DNA of 57,685 nt from Saccharomonospora sp. CUA-673 (GCF_001942305.1 NZ_MKKE01000025.1:1-57685); one strand, 5' to 3'; positions 16,828-29,106 are shown, counted from the stretch's first letter. Made by a program: numbers and translations. Notes: generated by a model not told the origin, from the letters alone.

Positions 16828-19800
16828 ATGTGCCCAGCGATCTCGACTTCGATGGACAAATCCGGCGATCCCCCGGGCAAGCCCGGCGCGCCCACCGAAG
16901 GCCCCCGACCACGTGCGAACACCCAGAAGAAGTGGCTCGCCACGATCCTGGGTGTCGTCGCCGCGGTGTGCGCGATCGCCTACCCGTTCCTGCCCGTCGT
17001 CCAGGACACGGCGCAGATCACCTGGCCGAACGGCGGCAACACCGAACAGGTCAACGCGCCGCTGGCCGGTTACTGGGCACAGGAGCTCGACGCCGAGATC
17101 CCGTGCGAGACCGCACGGTCGATCGACCAGCGCAACACCGGTGAGACGACGCTGCTCTCGACCGTGCCGCCCGACCGGCTGGAGCACGGTGCCGGGCTGC
17201 AGCTGCGGGTCAACGACAACACCCTCATCGCCACGAGCCGCGGCGAGCAGGTCGCGCGCCAGCAGCTGCCGGGCGGCGACTGCGCCGTCACCGTCAACTC
17301 GACGGCGGAGCAGACGACGCTGGCCGTCGCGGGCACTCCGGTGTACTCCGAGGACGGCGACGTGCGCCCGCGCGTCGTCGGCATCTACTCGTCCGTCGAC
17401 TCCGCCCAGGACCCCACCGAGGGCCTGAGCGTGCAGATCACGCCGGACACGCGCTACCAGTCCGAGGCGACGGTGCTCAAGCTCGTCGTCGGCGGTATCG
17501 GCATCGCTTCGCTCGTGACATGCCTGTTCTTCGTCAACCGGCTCGACCGCGGGTTCGCCAGACGCGCGCCCCGCTGGGCACCGGTCGGCTGGTGGCACCT
17601 GACCGGACGCGACGCGGTCGTGATCGGCGTGCTCGGTGTGTGGGTGTTCATCGGCCCGGTGACCGCCGACGACGGCTACATCCTGTCGATGGCGCGGGTC
17701 GCCGAGGACGCCGGCTATCTCACGAACTACCACCGATGGTTCGGTGTCGCGGAGGCGCCGTTCGGCTGGTTCTACCACGTCTACGAGCTGATGGCGCAGG
17801 TAAGCACCGTCGCTCCGTGGATAAGACTGCCCTCGTTCCTGCTGGGCGTGCTGTGTTGGTTGCTGATCAGCCGTGAGGTCATGCCGCGGCTCGGCAAGGC
17901 CGTGCGCTCGAGCCGCGCCGCAGGCTGGGCCGCGGCGATGGTCTTCCTCGTGTGGTGGATGACCTACAACACGGGCACCCGCCCCGAGCCGGTCGCGGCG
18001 CTCGGTTCGCTGCTGGCCATCTGCGCCGTCGAACGAGCGCTGGTCACCCGACGACTGCTACCGGTGTGTCTGGGTCTGCTCGCGGCCGCGTTCACGCTCG
18101 CCGCCACCCCGACCGGCCTGATCGCGGTCGCCCCGTTCCTCGTCGCCGCGAAGCCGCTGTTCCAGCTGGTGCGCCAGCGCGCCCGCGACAACGGCTGGCT
18201 GCCGCTGCTCGGACCGATCGCCGGCTCGGGCCTGCTGGTGCTGTTCGTCGTGTTCGCCGACCAGACCTTCGCCACGGTGATGGAAGGCACACGCCTGCGC
18301 ACCGCGGTCGGCCCGAGCCTGTCGTGGTTCCAGGAGCTCAACCGCTACCAGCTGCTGTTCGCCGACTCGGCCGACGGCAGCGCCACGCGCCGATTCCCGG
18401 TGCTGCTGCTGTTGCTGTGCACGGCGGCCTGCCTGGCGGTGCTGCTGCGCAAGAGCCGCATCAAGGGCGCCGCGCTCGGCCCGAGCAGGCGCCTGATCGG
18501 CACGACCGCCGTGTTCTTCCTGCTGATGGCGCTGACGCCGACCAAGTTCACGCACCACTTCGGCGCGTTCGCCGCGGTCGGCGGCGCGATGGCGGCGTTG
18601 ACGGCACTGGCGGTGAGCGCCTCGGTCCTGCAATCGAGGCGCAACCAGGCGATATTCGTATCCGGGTTGCTCGCCGTGGGAGCCTGGCGTTGACCGGGCC
18701 GAACGCCTATTGGTTCATCTCCAGACTCGGCGTGCCCTGGTGGAACATGGCACCGGAGCTGTTCGGCATCCAGTTCTCGACCGTCCTGCTCGCCGGTGCG
18801 GCGGCGTTCGCCCTGTACGCGTTCGTCGAGAACATCCGGGCCAGGGCGCCCGAGGAGTCGATGATCTCCCAGCACCGCAAGCTGTTCCGCGGTTCGCTGG
18901 CGTTCGTGGTGATCAGCGGTCTGTTCGTGGCGGCCGAGGTCGGCTCGATGGCCAAGGCGATCCACTCCCAACGAGACACCTACTCGTTCGGCAAGGCCAA
19001 CGTCGAGCACGTGACCGGGTCGAGCTGCGGTCTGGGCGACTACGTGATGGTCGAGACCGATCCGGTGTCGAGCATGCTCACCCGCCTGCCCCCTCCCGAG
19101 CAGCGCACGGCGCCGCCGCAGGAGGAGGCCCAGGACCAACCGCAGAACGAGCAGAACCAGGACGGTCCGGCCCTGCCCAGTCCCGAGGAGGACAACGGCC
19201 CGACGCAGACCGGCTTCCACAACCGGCCGATCGGCGACGGCGACGCTCTCGCCGACCCGCCGCACGGCTTCACCGCCGAGTCGGTGCCCATGTGGAGCAG
19301 CTACAACGAGGTCGCCAACCCGACCGGCGATCTGCGCACCGAGTGGTTCGGACTCGGCGAACGCGAGGAGGGCGACCAGATCGTGCTGTCGGCCTACTCG
19401 CCGAGCGGCCGGGCCACGCACATCGACGTCGAGTTCGGCAGGCCGACCCCGCAGGGCTTCGAGGTCACCGGCACCGAGCGGGTGCTCAACCCGGGCAGCG
19501 GGTCCGGCGAGTGGACCGACGTTCGGGTGAACCTCGACGACGCGCCGGGCGACGCCACGGCCGTGCGGGTCGTGGCCGGCGACGACGACATCACCGAGGA
19601 CGGCTGGGTCGCGGTGACCGGTCCGCGGATCCCGACGTTCACGACCCTGACCGACCGGGTCGGCGACGCGCCGGTCTACATCGACTGGCCCGCCTCGTTC
19701 GTCTACCCGTGCCTGAACCCGATGAAGATCCGCAACGGCATCTACGAGATGCCCGAGTACCGGATCGTCTCCGAACCGCTGGCCAACGAGTCCAACATCG

Positions 19801-20033
19801 CCAGCAGCCAGGGCGGCGGGCCGATCGGCAACATCGAGGAGGTCGGCGACGAACCCGAGGTGCCCAGCTTCGTGAAGGGCAACCCGAGCCAGGCGTGGGG
19901 TTCGCTGTACGAGGTCCGGCCGTACCAGCAGGGCACGGAACCGGCCGTGGAGACCGGCCAGGAGACGCTGTGGGGCTGGGAGGAACTCAGCCCGGGCCCG
20001 CAGCAGCCCGACGGGTCGTCGACCAGCAAGTAG
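16828..20033 (+). CDS. Emb-type cell-wall arabinosyltransferase (frame broken once)
   Basis: Emb proteins (GT-C fold) add arabinofuranose from decaprenyl-phosphoarabinose to arabinogalactan or LAM; ethambutol targets them. The corrected length of about 1068 aa and the layout fit. One N-terminal helix is followed by an external beta-rich domain, a membrane domain with about a dozen helices bearing the catalytic DDGYILSMAR (near residue 285), FGWFYHVYELMAQVS and NTGTRPEP, and a large C-terminal periplasmic carbohydrate-binding domain. The frame breaks near 18690: GAW, then ALTGPNAYWF one frame over; one G is missing in TGGCG. ATG 16828 is chosen for its leaderless -10; ATG 16852 is possible. 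It is the only emb gene here. Confidence 0.9.
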
Positions 20034-20044
20034 GCCGTGAACAT

Positions 20045-20080
20045 GAGTGCGGGGCACCGGAGATCCGGTGCCCCGCACTC
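20045..20080 (+). terminator. 16-bp hairpin after the arabinosyltransferase gene
   Basis: Perfect arms GAGTGCGGGGCACCGG (20045-20060) and its complement (20065-20080) enclose the loop AGAT and are followed by GTTTGTGTG. It lies 11 bp after the emb stop and before the converging cobIJ gene, so it may act in both directions. Confidence 0.85.
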
Positions 20081-20129
20081 GTTTGTGTGCCTCTGTTCGG
20101 TGCTCTGTATTCGTGCCTGCTCGCTCGGG

Positions 20130-21647
20130 TCAGTCGTAGCTGCGCGGGGTCCAGACGAGCGCGGTGCCGTCGGACTGCGTGCGCACGCGCGTGCGCGAGG
20201 AGCCGACGATGAGCACGCAGCGCATGTCGACCTCGGCCGGGTCGAGCTCGCCCAGGCTCGTCACGCGCACCGACTCCTCGGGTCCCCCGACGTCGCGGGC
20301 GAGCACCACGGGCGTCTCGGCGGCGCGGTGGCGCAGCAGGACCTCGCGTGCGGTCGCCAGCTGCGTCGAGCGGCTCTTCGACGCCGGGTTGTACAGCGCG
20401 ACGACCAGATCGGCCGTGCCGATGGCCTCGAGCCTGCGCTCGATGACGTCCCACGGCTTGAGCCGGTCCGACAGCGAGACCATGGCGAAGTCGTGGCCCA
20501 GCGGGGCTCCCACGCGGGACGCGGCGGCCTGCGCGGCCGACACCCCCGGCACGACGCGCACCGAGACGTCGGCGAACTCCGGGTCCTCGGCCTGCTCCAG
20601 CACTGCCGAGGCCATCGCGAACACGCCCGGGTCGCCCGAGGACACGACGGCCACACGCTCGCCGTCGGCGGCCAGCCGCAGCGCCTCGCGCGCCCGGTCG
20701 GCCTCCACCCGGTTGCCCGACGCGTGCCGCTGCTGGCCCGCGCGCTGCGGCACCTTCGCGACGTACGGGCCGTAGCCGACGACGTGGTCGACCTCGCGCA
20801 ACGCCTCGTCGGCCTCCGGCGTCAGCCACTCCGGACCGGCGGGGCCGAGGCCGACGACCACCACGTCGCCCCGCGCCGACGTCGCGGCCGCGCGGGGTTC
20901 GGCGGCGCCGGACGTGCGCGCCGCGTACGCCGGGCTGGGCACAACGGCCAGGGAGAAGTAGGGCACGGTCTCCGGGTCGACGTCGGCCAGCGGTTCGACG
21001 CGCTGGGCCTGCCAGCTCGCCCGCTCGACGTAGAACGCCTCGTCCAACCGGCCCGACTCGGTCAGCGCCTCGTGCACCGCGCCGAACGTGCGCCCGAGCT
21101 TGAGCACCGCGGCGGCCTCGGTGTCGGCCAGCCTGCGCGCCAGCTCCGGCGCGGGCAGCGTGCCCGGCAGCAGCGTCAGCACCTCGTCGCGCTGCACGAG
21201 CGGACGGCCCAACTCGGCCGAGGCCCCGCTGACCGACGTCACGCCGGGCACCACGTGCGCCTCGTAGCGGTCGGCGAGGCGTTCGTGCATGTACATGTAG
21301 GAGCCGTAGAAGAACGGATCGCCCTCGCACAGCAGCACCACGTCGCGGCCCTCGTCGAGGTGCTCGGCCAGCCGCTTCGCCGCGAGCTCGTAGAACTCGG
21401 CGATCGCACCCTCGTAACCGCCGGGATGGTTCGTGGTCTCCGTCGTCACCGGGTACATGAGGCGCTCCTCGAGCTGGCCCTCACGCAGGTACGGCTCGGC
21501 CACCGAACGCGCGATGCTGCGCCCGTGGCGGGCGCAGTGGTAGGCGATGACGTCCGCGTCGCCGATCAGCCGCGCGGCCTTGACCGTCACGAGCTCCGGA
21601 TCGCCCGGCCCGAGACCGACGCCGTACAGGACACCGGCCGACGTCAC
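20130..21647 (-). CDS. cobIJ: CobI-CobJ fusion: precorrin-2 C20- and precorrin-3B C17-methyltransferase
   Basis: Two tetrapyrrole methylase domains are fused. Residues 1-235 are CobI-like ([55 protein letters not shown]). After a short linker, residues 260-505 are CobJ-like ([70 protein letters not shown]). The fusion is the usual form in mycobacteria and related taxa and carries out two consecutive pathway stages, before and after ring contraction. GTG 21647 overlaps the cobH stop (GTGA), and AGGAGGAG precedes it. Last gene of cobG-cobH-cobIJ. Confidence 0.95.
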   Translation of the reverse strand: MTSAGVLYGVGLGPGDPELVTVKAARLIGDADVIAYHCARHGRSIARSVAEPYLREGQLEERLMYPVTTETTNHPGGYEGAIAEFYELAAKRLAEHLDEGRDVVLLCEGDPFFYGSYMYMHERLADRYEAHVVPGVTSVSGASAELGRPLVQRDEVLTLLPGTLPAPELARRLADTEAAAVLKLGRTFGAVHEALTESGRLDEAFYVERASWQAQRVEPLADVDPETVPYFSLAVVPSPAYAARTSGAAEPRAAATSARGDVVVVGLGPAGPEWLTPEADEALREVDHVVGYGPYVAKVPQRAGQQRHASGNRVEADRAREALRLAADGERVAVVSSGDPGVFAMASAVLEQAEDPEFADVSVRVVPGVSAAQAAASRVGAPLGHDFAMVSLSDRLKPWDVIERRLEAIGTADLVVALYNPASKSRSTQLATAREVLLRHRAAETPVVLARDVGGPEESVRVTSLGELDPAEVDMRCVLIVGSSRTRVRTQSDGTALVWTPRSYD

Positions 21648-22272
21648 AGGATCTCCTCCTTGGTCGCCAGCGCGTTGACCGCGGCCACGGCCATCGCGCT
21701 GCCGCCGCGGCGTCCGCGCAGCGCCAGGTACGGCGTGGGGGCGCGCGTGATGAGCAGGTCCTTGGACTCGACGGCACCGACGAACCCGACGGGCATCCCG
21801 ATGATCGCCGCCGGCTTGCCGACCCCCTCGTTGATCAGCTCGATCAGGCGGAACAGCGCGGTCGGCGCGTTGCCGATCGCGACGACGACCCGGGAAGGCG
21901 GTCGCGCCACAACTCGAGCGCGGCGGCCGAGCGCGTGTTGTTCAGCTGTTCGGCCAGGCGCGGGACCCGCTCGTCGGTCAACGTGCAGATGACCTCGTTG
22001 TCCGCGGGAAGCCTGCTGCGGGTGATACCGCTGGCGATCATGGTCGCGTCGCACAGGATCGGCGCGCCGCCCTCGAGCGCCCCGCGCGCCGCGTCGACGA
22101 TGTCGAGGCTGTAGGCAAGGTCGTCGACGAGATCGGTCATCCCGCAGGTGTGGATCATCCGCACCGCCACTGTCGCGATGTCGTCCGGCAGCACGGCGAG
22201 ATCGGCCTCCTCCCGAATCATGGCGAACGAGTGACGGTAGATCTCCGCGCCGTCGCGGATGTAATCGATCAC
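21644..22272 (-). CDS. cobH: precorrin-8X methylmutase (frame broken once)
   Basis: CobH moves the C11 methyl group to C12, giving hydrogenobyrinic acid. The N-terminal part reads [23 protein letters not shown] with the catalytic His, [11 protein letters not shown] and [11 protein letters not shown]. The C-terminal part, one frame over, reads [30 protein letters not shown] and [15 protein letters not shown] base is missing in the CCCGGG near 21892, between WRDRLPG and VVVAIGNAP. The corrected length is 209 aa, as usual. GTG 22272 overlaps the cobG stop (GTGA). Confidence 0.92.
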
Positions 22273-23563
22273 TGCAGTCCTTCCCGTGTGTGTGCCTGTG
22301 CGGACAGGGCCTCGGCGACCCGGTCGAGCCCGACGAACGTACCCCCGACGTGGTAACCGCCCTCCGCGGCGACCACGTCGATGTGAGATCCGCCCGGTCG
22401 TCCACACCGCCGCGAGCAGCCCGCGAAGTGCGCGGCGAGACCCGGTCCCGCCGTCGTGCCGGCCTCGCCGGTCCCGGTGCCGGGCTCGCTGCCGAGCACC
22501 GCCGCGGCGTCGGCGCGCACGTCGGCGTGCGATTTCGCGCAGTGCGGGGCGCCGATGCAGGCGCTCACCCCGACGAGCGGGTCGGCGGGGTCCACGACGA
22601 GGTCGGCATGGCCCCCGACCTCGCAGTATCGATCCGTCGCCGGCTCCGTGGACGTGTCGTGCACCACCACGGTCCGCCACGGGGTGACGGTGATCGCGTA
22701 CCCGGCCCGGCCGATCGCGCCCAGGGTGCCGGCGGTCAGCTCCCCGAACCGCGGGGCGGCCACCACGGCCGCCACGGCCCCGGTCGCGTCCTCCACCGGC
22801 CCCACCCGGGGCGGCGGCGCCGACGTCCACTCCCCCGGTTCGACGGTGTCTCCGGTCCCGGTGCCGCCTGCCTCGGTACGCATGGCCTCGGTGCGCATGG
22901 CCTCGACAACCGGTGCCGGGTCGATCTCGCGCAGGCGCCACGCGGCGCCGCGGACCAGGTCGAACGCGCGCGCACCGGCGACGAGCGCTGCGACGGCCCG
23001 GTCCGGCGGCACGCGCAGGCCCGTGTCGACGCCGGCGGCGAGGATCGCCCCGGTGTCGGAGGTCACGGCACGCCAGCACAGGTCGGCCTCCGGTGCCGTG
23101 CTGCCTGCGGCGACATCGCCGCGGCCGTCGTCGAGGGCGAACAGGAACCGTCCGGGCAGGTCGGTCAGATCGGACGCGCCGCACAGGGCGGCGTCGAGAC
23201 GGCCGACGAGGTCCCGGACGTCGCGCACTCCCCCGGCGATTCCGGACAACGGCGAGGCGAGGACGTTGCGGATCCGCTCGTGGGCGGGCGAGGGCAGCAG
23301 GCCCGCGGCGGCCAGCCTGGTGACGAGGGCGTCGACGTCCCGCACCGCGCGCAGCTGCAGGTTGGCGCGGGAGGTGAGGTGGATCCGGCCGTCGGCGAGG
23401 CCCTCGGCGCACGCGGCGAGGGCGACGGCCTGCTCGGGCCGCAGCGCGCCGCCGGGCAGTCGGATGCGCGCCAGGGCTCCGTCGGCGGCCTCGTGGGTGG
23501 CCAGCACGCCGGGACACACGTCGCGCGGAGGCGCTGCGGTGGCTCGGCGGGGGACGTGGACAT
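22269..23563 (-). CDS. cobG: precorrin-3B synthase (CobG), O2-dependent ring-contraction enzyme
   Basis: CobG is a sulfite/nitrite-reductase-like 4Fe-4S enzyme that uses O2 to form precorrin-3B. Ferredoxin-like half-domains are visible ([15 protein letters not shown] and [14 protein letters not shown]). The cluster ligands appear as C-X5-C (CIGAPHC) and C-X3-C (CSRRC) near residues 345-390. An ORF without a frame break begins at GTG 23519. The better-looking start is ATG 23563 (AAGG upstream), which requires one missing base near 23525 to join [14 protein letters not shown] to [13 protein letters not shown]. It is first in the cobG-cobH-cobIJ operon and divergent from cobN. Confidence 0.88.
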
Positions 23564-23616
23564 GCCCACACCTTAGGCAGCCGCAGCGGCCGCCCTGCCC
23601 CCGAACGAGCGAACCC

Positions 23617-23645
23617 GGTGGCGCGAACGGTCCGTTCGCGCCACC
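23617..23645. repeat. 29-bp perfect inverted repeat in the cobG/cobN divergent promoter region
   Basis: Arms GGTGGCGCGAACGG and CCGTTCGCGCCACC are separated by a single T. The repeat sits 53 bp before the cobG start and 88 bp before the cobN start, where an operator for both genes, or a hairpin in either 5' leader, would act. I see no cobalamin riboswitch in this gap. Confidence 0.7.
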
Positions 23646-23733
23646 GCCCCCAGGTCAACGACGTGGAGCGCAGTACGTCACCTTGACGCCGTGATCGCCA
23701 CCCCGGGAGAGTGAGCCGCGAGGAGGAAATTCT

Positions 23734-26700
23734 GTGATCTTGCTTCTGTCCACGTCGGACACCGACCTGTTGAGTGCGCGCTCGTGTGGCGCCGATTACC
23801 GCCTTGCCAACCCCGCCCGGCTCGAACTGTCCGAGCTGTCGGGGCTGCTCGACGGCGCATCGATCGTCGTCGTGCGCATCCTCGGCACGGAGCGCACCTG
23901 GCCCGAGGGGCTTCGCACCGTGCGGGAGAGTGGTGCCCATGTGGTGGTCCTCGGTGGCGAGCAGTCGCCGGACGCCGAGCTCATGGCGCTGTCGACCGTG
24001 CCGGTGGGCATCGCGACCGAGGCGCACACCTACCTCGCGCACGGCGGGCCCGAGAATCTGGCTCAACTGCACCGTTTCCTCTCCGACACGCTGCTGCTGA
24101 CCGGCGACGGCTTCGAACCGCCAGCCGAGCAACCCTCGTGGGGCCTGCTGCCCAGGCAGGAGAGCGCCGGTGACGGTCCGCTCGTCGCGATCCTCTACTA
24201 CCGGGCACACCACCTGTCCGGGAACACCGCGTTCGTGCACACCCTCGCCGACCAGGTCGAGGCGGCGGGCGGGCGCGCGATGCCGATCTACTGCGCATCG
24301 CTGCGCTCCCGCGAGCCGGAGATGATGGCCGAGCTCGAGAAGGCCGACGCGATGTTGGTCACCGTGCTCGCCGCGGGCGGCACCCGGCCGTCCGAGGTCG
24401 GCGCGGGCGGCGACGACGAGGCGTGGGACGTGGCCGAGCTGGCCGCCCTGGACATCCCGACGTTGCAGGCCATGTGCCTGACGAGCGACCGCGACACGTG
24501 GCTCGACAACGACGAGGGCCTCTCGCCGATGGACGCGGGCAACCAGATGGCGGTGCCCGAGTTCGACGGCAGGCTCATCACCGTGCCGTTCTCGTTCAAG
24601 GAACTCGACGAGGACGGACTGCCCCACTATGTCCCCGACCCGGAACGCGCGTCGCGCGTGGCGGGGATCGCGCTCGCCCACGCGCGCCTGCGGCACACCG
24701 CGCCCGCGGACCGCAGGGTCGCGCTGATGCTCTCGGCCTACCCGACGAAGCACTCGCGCGTCGGCAACGCGGTGGGTCTCGACACCCCGGCGTCCGCGGT
24801 CGAACTGCTGCGGCGGTTGCGCGCGCAGGGCTACGACCTGGGCCCGGACGCCTTCCCCGGCGTCGACCCGACCGGCACGGACCAGCCCGACGGCGACGCG
24901 CTCATCCACGCACTGATCGAGGCGGGCGGCCAGGACCCGGAGTGGCTGAGCGACGAGACTCTCGCCGGCAACCCGATCCGCGTGCCGGCCGAGCGCTACC
25001 GCGAGTGGTTCGCCGAGCTGCCGGAGGAACTCCGGGAGGCGATGATCGAGCACTGGGGGCAGCCGCCCGGTGAGCTCTACGTCGACGGCGGGAAGAACGG
25101 CGACATCGTGCTGGCCTCGCTGCAGGCCGGCAACGTCGTGCTGATGATCCAGCCGCCGCGCGGGTTCGGCGAGAACCCGGTGGCGATCTACCACAATCCG
25201 GACCTGCCGCCGAGCCACCACTACCTGGCGACCTACCGCTGGCTGGAGGAGGAGTTCGGCGCCCACGCCGTGGTCCACCTCGGCAAGCACGGTTCGCTGG
25301 AGTGGCTGCCCGGCAAGACCGCCGGCCTGTCCGCCGCGTGCGCACCCGACGCGGTGCTGGGCAACCTGCCGATGATCTACCCGTTCCTCATCAACGACCC
25401 CGGTGAGGGCGCACAGGCCAAGCGCAGGGCGCACGCCACGATCGTCGACCACCTCGTGCCGCCCATGGCGCGGGCCGAGAGCTACGGCGACATCGCCAAG
25501 CTCGAACAGCTCCTCGACGAGCACGCCAACATCTCGGCGATGGACCCGGCCAAGCTGCCCGCGATCCGCCAGCAGATCTGGACGCTGATGCAGGCCGCCA
25601 AGCTCGACCACGACCTCGGCCTCGAGGAACGGCCGCACGAGTCCGAGTTCGACGACATGCTGCTGCACGTCGACGGCTGGCTGTGCGAGGTGAAGGACGC
25701 ACAGATCCGCGACGGTCTGCACATCCTCGGCGCGGCACCGACCGGTGAGGCGCGGGTCAACCTCGTGCTGTCGATGTTGCGGGCCAACCAGATGTGGGGC
25801 GGCACCCAGGCCGCAGTGCCCGGGCTGCGCACCGCCCTCGGTCTCACCGACCAGGCCCCGAAGTCCGATGTGGACACCATCGAGACGACGGCCCACGGTC
25901 TCGTCGCGGCGATGGAGGACCACGACTGGGCGCCGACCGCGGTCGAGGCGGTGTGCGCGGACGTGCCCGCCGACCGGCGCGAGGCCGTCGCGTCGGTGCT
26001 GCGCTTCGCGGCCGAGGAGGTCGTTCCCCGACTCGCCGGCACCAGCGGCGAGATGGACGCCGTGCTGCACGCGCTCGAGGGCGGCTACATCCCGGCCGGT
26101 CCGAGCGGTTCGCCGCTGCGCGGTCTGGTCAACGTGCTGCCGACCGGACGGAACTTCTACACCGTCGACCCGAAGGCGATCCCGAGCCAACTGGCCTGGG
26201 AGACCGGCCAGTCGCTGGCCGAATCGCTGCTGAGCCGCTACCGCAGCGACCACGCCGGCGCCGAGTCCGGAGGCGAGTCCGAGGGCGAGTGGCCGCGGTC
26301 GGTCGGGCTGTCGGTGTGGGGCACGTCGGCGATGCGCACGTCGGGTGACGACGCCGCCGAGGTGCTCGCGCTGCTCGGCGTCCGCCCGGTGTGGGACGAG
26401 CCTCGCGGCGCGTCACGGGGATCGAGCCGATCCCCCTGGACGAACTGGGCAGGCCGCGGATCGACGTGACCGTACGGATCAGCGGGTTCTTCCGCGACGC
26501 CTTCCCGCACGTGGTGAACCTGATCGACGACGCGGTGCGCCTCGTGGCCTCGCTCGACGAACCGGAGTCGCAGAACTTCGTGCGCGCGCACGCGCAGGCG
26601 GATCTGGCCGACCACGGCGACGAACGTCGTGCCACGACCCGGATCTTCGGCTCGAAGCCCGGCGCGTACGGCGCCGGGATCCTGCCGCTGATCGACACGG

Positions 26701-27356
26701 GCAACTGGCGCGACGACTCCGACCTCGCCGAGGTGTACGCGGTGTGGGGCGGGTACGCCTACGGCCGCGGGCTCGACGGGGCCGAGGCGCGCACGGACAT
26801 GGAGTCGTCCTACCGGCGGATCTCGATCGCGGCGAAGAACACCGACACCCGCGAGCACGACATCGCCGACTCGGACGACTACTTCCAGTACCACGGCGGC
26901 ATGATCGCCGCGGTCCGGGCGCTGACGGGCAGCGCACCGCGTTCGTACATCGGCGACAGCACCAGTCCCGACTCGGTGCGCACCCGGTCGCTGTCCGAGG
27001 AGACCGCTCGCGTGTTCCGGGCACGCGTGGTCAACCCCCGGTGGCTGGCCGCAATGCGCAGGCACGGCTACAAGGGCGCGTTCGAACAGGCCGCCACGGT
27101 GGACTACCTGTTCGGCTACGACGCGACCGCGGGCGTCGTCGACGACTGGATGTACGAGAAGCTCACCGAGTCGTACGTGCTGGACAAGGAGAACCAGGAC
27201 TTCCTGGCCCAGGCCAACCCGTGGGCACTGCGCGGAATCATCGAACGGCTCAACGAGGCCGCCGAGCGCGGCCTGTGGGCCGAGCCGGACCAGGAGCTGA
27301 TGACCGCGATGCAGGAGGTCTACCTGCGGATCGAGGGTGATCTCGAGGACCGCTGA
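23734..27356 (+). CDS. cobN: cobaltochelatase large subunit (CobN; frame broken once)
   Basis: CobN binds hydrogenobyrinic acid a,c-diamide and inserts Co(II) with the ATPase partner, here presumably the ChlID fusion. The roughly 1207-aa protein starts at GTG 23734 with AGGAGG 7 nt upstream. Recognisable segments include [36 protein letters not shown], the catalytic-site [14 protein letters not shown], and in the second frame the C-terminal [18 protein letters not shown] and [21 protein letters not shown]. The frame changes near 26401 (GACGAG-CCTCG should be GACGAGGCCTCG). It is monocistronic and ends at a strong bidirectional hairpin. Confidence 0.93.
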
Positions 27357-27365
27357 CGCCATCGC

Positions 27366-27406
27366 CCGTGGGTGCATGACGGGCCGTCCCCGTCATGCAC
27401 CCACGG
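27366..27406. terminator. 18-bp perfect hairpin between cobN and ilvD
   Basis: Arms CCGTGGGTGCATGACGGG (27366-27383) and its complement (27389-27406) enclose the 5-nt loop CCGTC. It lies 9 bp after cobN and 27 bp before the converging end of ilvD, and acts as a bidirectional terminator. Confidence 0.85.
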
Positions 27407-27433
27407 CGCTCGTCGCGAACCGCTGAGGCGGCC

Positions 27434-29106
27434 TCACGAGCACACGGCTCCCTTCGCCGCTGTTCCGACGGTCTTCGCGTACTTGGCGAGCACGCCCTTC
27501 CTGCGGGGCACCGGCGGCATCTCCCAGCCCTCGGCCCTGCGCGCGAGTTCCTCCGCGCTCACGCCGACGTCGAGCGTGCGCCGCTCCATGTCGAGCGTGA
27601 TCGGGTCGCCGTCGCGGACGAACGCGATGGGCCCGCCGTGCGCGGCCTCGGGCGCCACGTGTCCGATGCACAGGCCGGTGGTGCCGCCGGAGAACCGGCC
27701 GTCGGTGAGCAGCAGCACGTCCTTGCCGAGCCCGGCGCCCTTGATCGCACCGGTCACCGCGAGCATCTCCCGCATCCCCGGACCACCCCGCGGCCCCTCG
27801 TTGCGGATGACCACGACGTCGCCGGGCTGCAGCGAACCGAGCGCGTCCATGGCGGCCTGCTCGCCGTCGAACACCCGGGCAGTGCCCTCGAACCGGGCCG
27901 AGTCGAAGCCCGCGCTCTTCACCACGGCGCCCTCGGGCGCGAGGCTGCCGTGCAGGATCGTCAGCCCGCCCGTCGGGTGGATGGGCTCGCTGAGCCTGCG
28001 GATGACGTCGCCGTCCAGCTCGGGCGGCTCCAGCTCGGCGAGGTTCTCGGAAAGGGTCTTCCCGGTGACGGTCAGGCAGTCGCCGTGCAGCAGGCCCGCG
28101 TCGAGCAGCGCCTTCATCACGACGGGCACGCCGCCCACCCGGTCGACGGCGGTCATCACGTGCTGCCCGAACGGCTTGACGTCGGCCAGGTGCGGCACCC
28201 GGTCGCCGACGCGCGAGAAGTCGTCGAGCGTGAGTTCCACCTCGGCCTCGGCCGCGATGGCCAGCAGGTGCAGCACCGCATTCGTCGAACCGCCGAGCGC
28301 CATGACGACCGCGATCGCGTTCTCGAACGCCTCGCGGGTGAGGATGTCGCGGGCGCTGATGCCCTTCTCCAGCAGTCCGACGACGGCCTCGCCGCTCGCC
28401 CTGGCGAACCGGTCGCGCCGCCGGTCCACCGACGGCGGGCTCGCCGAGCCCGGCAGCGACATGCCCAGCGCCTCGGCGGCACACGCCATCGTGTTCGCCG
28501 TGTACATGCCGCCGCACGCACCCTCGCCGGGGCAGATGGCGCGTTCGACCTTGTCGACCTCCTCGCGGGTGATCAGCCCCCGCGCGCAGGCCCCGACCGC
28601 CTCGAAGGCGTCGACGATCGTCACCTCGCGGCCGTCGACACTGCCGGGCAGGGTCGAGCCCGCGTACAGGAACACCGACGCCACGTCGAGGCGGGCGGCC
28701 GCCATGAGCATGCCGGGCAGGCTCTTGTCGCACCCGGCGAGCAGCACGGCACCGTCGAGGCGTTCGGCCTCCATCACCGTCTCCACCGAGTCGGCGATCA
28801 CCTCCCGCGACACGAGCGAGAAGTGCATGCCTCGTGCCCCATCGAGATCCCGTCCGACACCGAGATGGTGCCGAACTCCATCGGGAACCCGCCCCCGCCG
28901 TGCACCCCGTGCTTGCTCGCCTCGGCCAGCCGGTCGAGGGACAGGTTGCAGGGGGTGATCTCGTTCCACGACGAGGCGATCCCGATCTGCGGCTTCGTGA
29001 AGTCCTCGTCGTCCATCCCGACCGCTCGCAGCATCCCGCGAGCCGCCGCACGTTCCATCCCGTCGGTCACCTCGCGACTGCGAGGTTTTACGTCGTGTTC
29101 GGCCAT
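27434..29106 (-). CDS. ilvD: dihydroxy-acid dehydratase (frame broken once)
   Basis: IlvD dehydrates 2,3-dihydroxy acids to the 2-oxo acid precursors of valine and isoleucine/leucine. The N-terminal frame (ATG 29106, GGAGGA upstream) reads [13 protein letters not shown] and [14 protein letters not shown] with the first Fe-S cysteine. After a missing G near 28828 (GAG-GCATG should be GAGGGCATG, restoring [14 protein letters not shown]) it continues with [16 protein letters not shown] and [17 protein letters not shown], the other cluster cysteines, and [19 protein letters not shown]. The corrected length is 557 aa. It is divergent from tex with a 43-bp gap. Confidence 0.95.

Noticed and set aside
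21844..26253. Very long open frame on the minus strand (over 1400 codons) opposite cobN
   Set aside because: It is the antisense shadow of cobN in high-GC DNA. Its translation is low-complexity His/Arg/Val-rich, while the plus strand reads a conserved CobN with a strong RBS.
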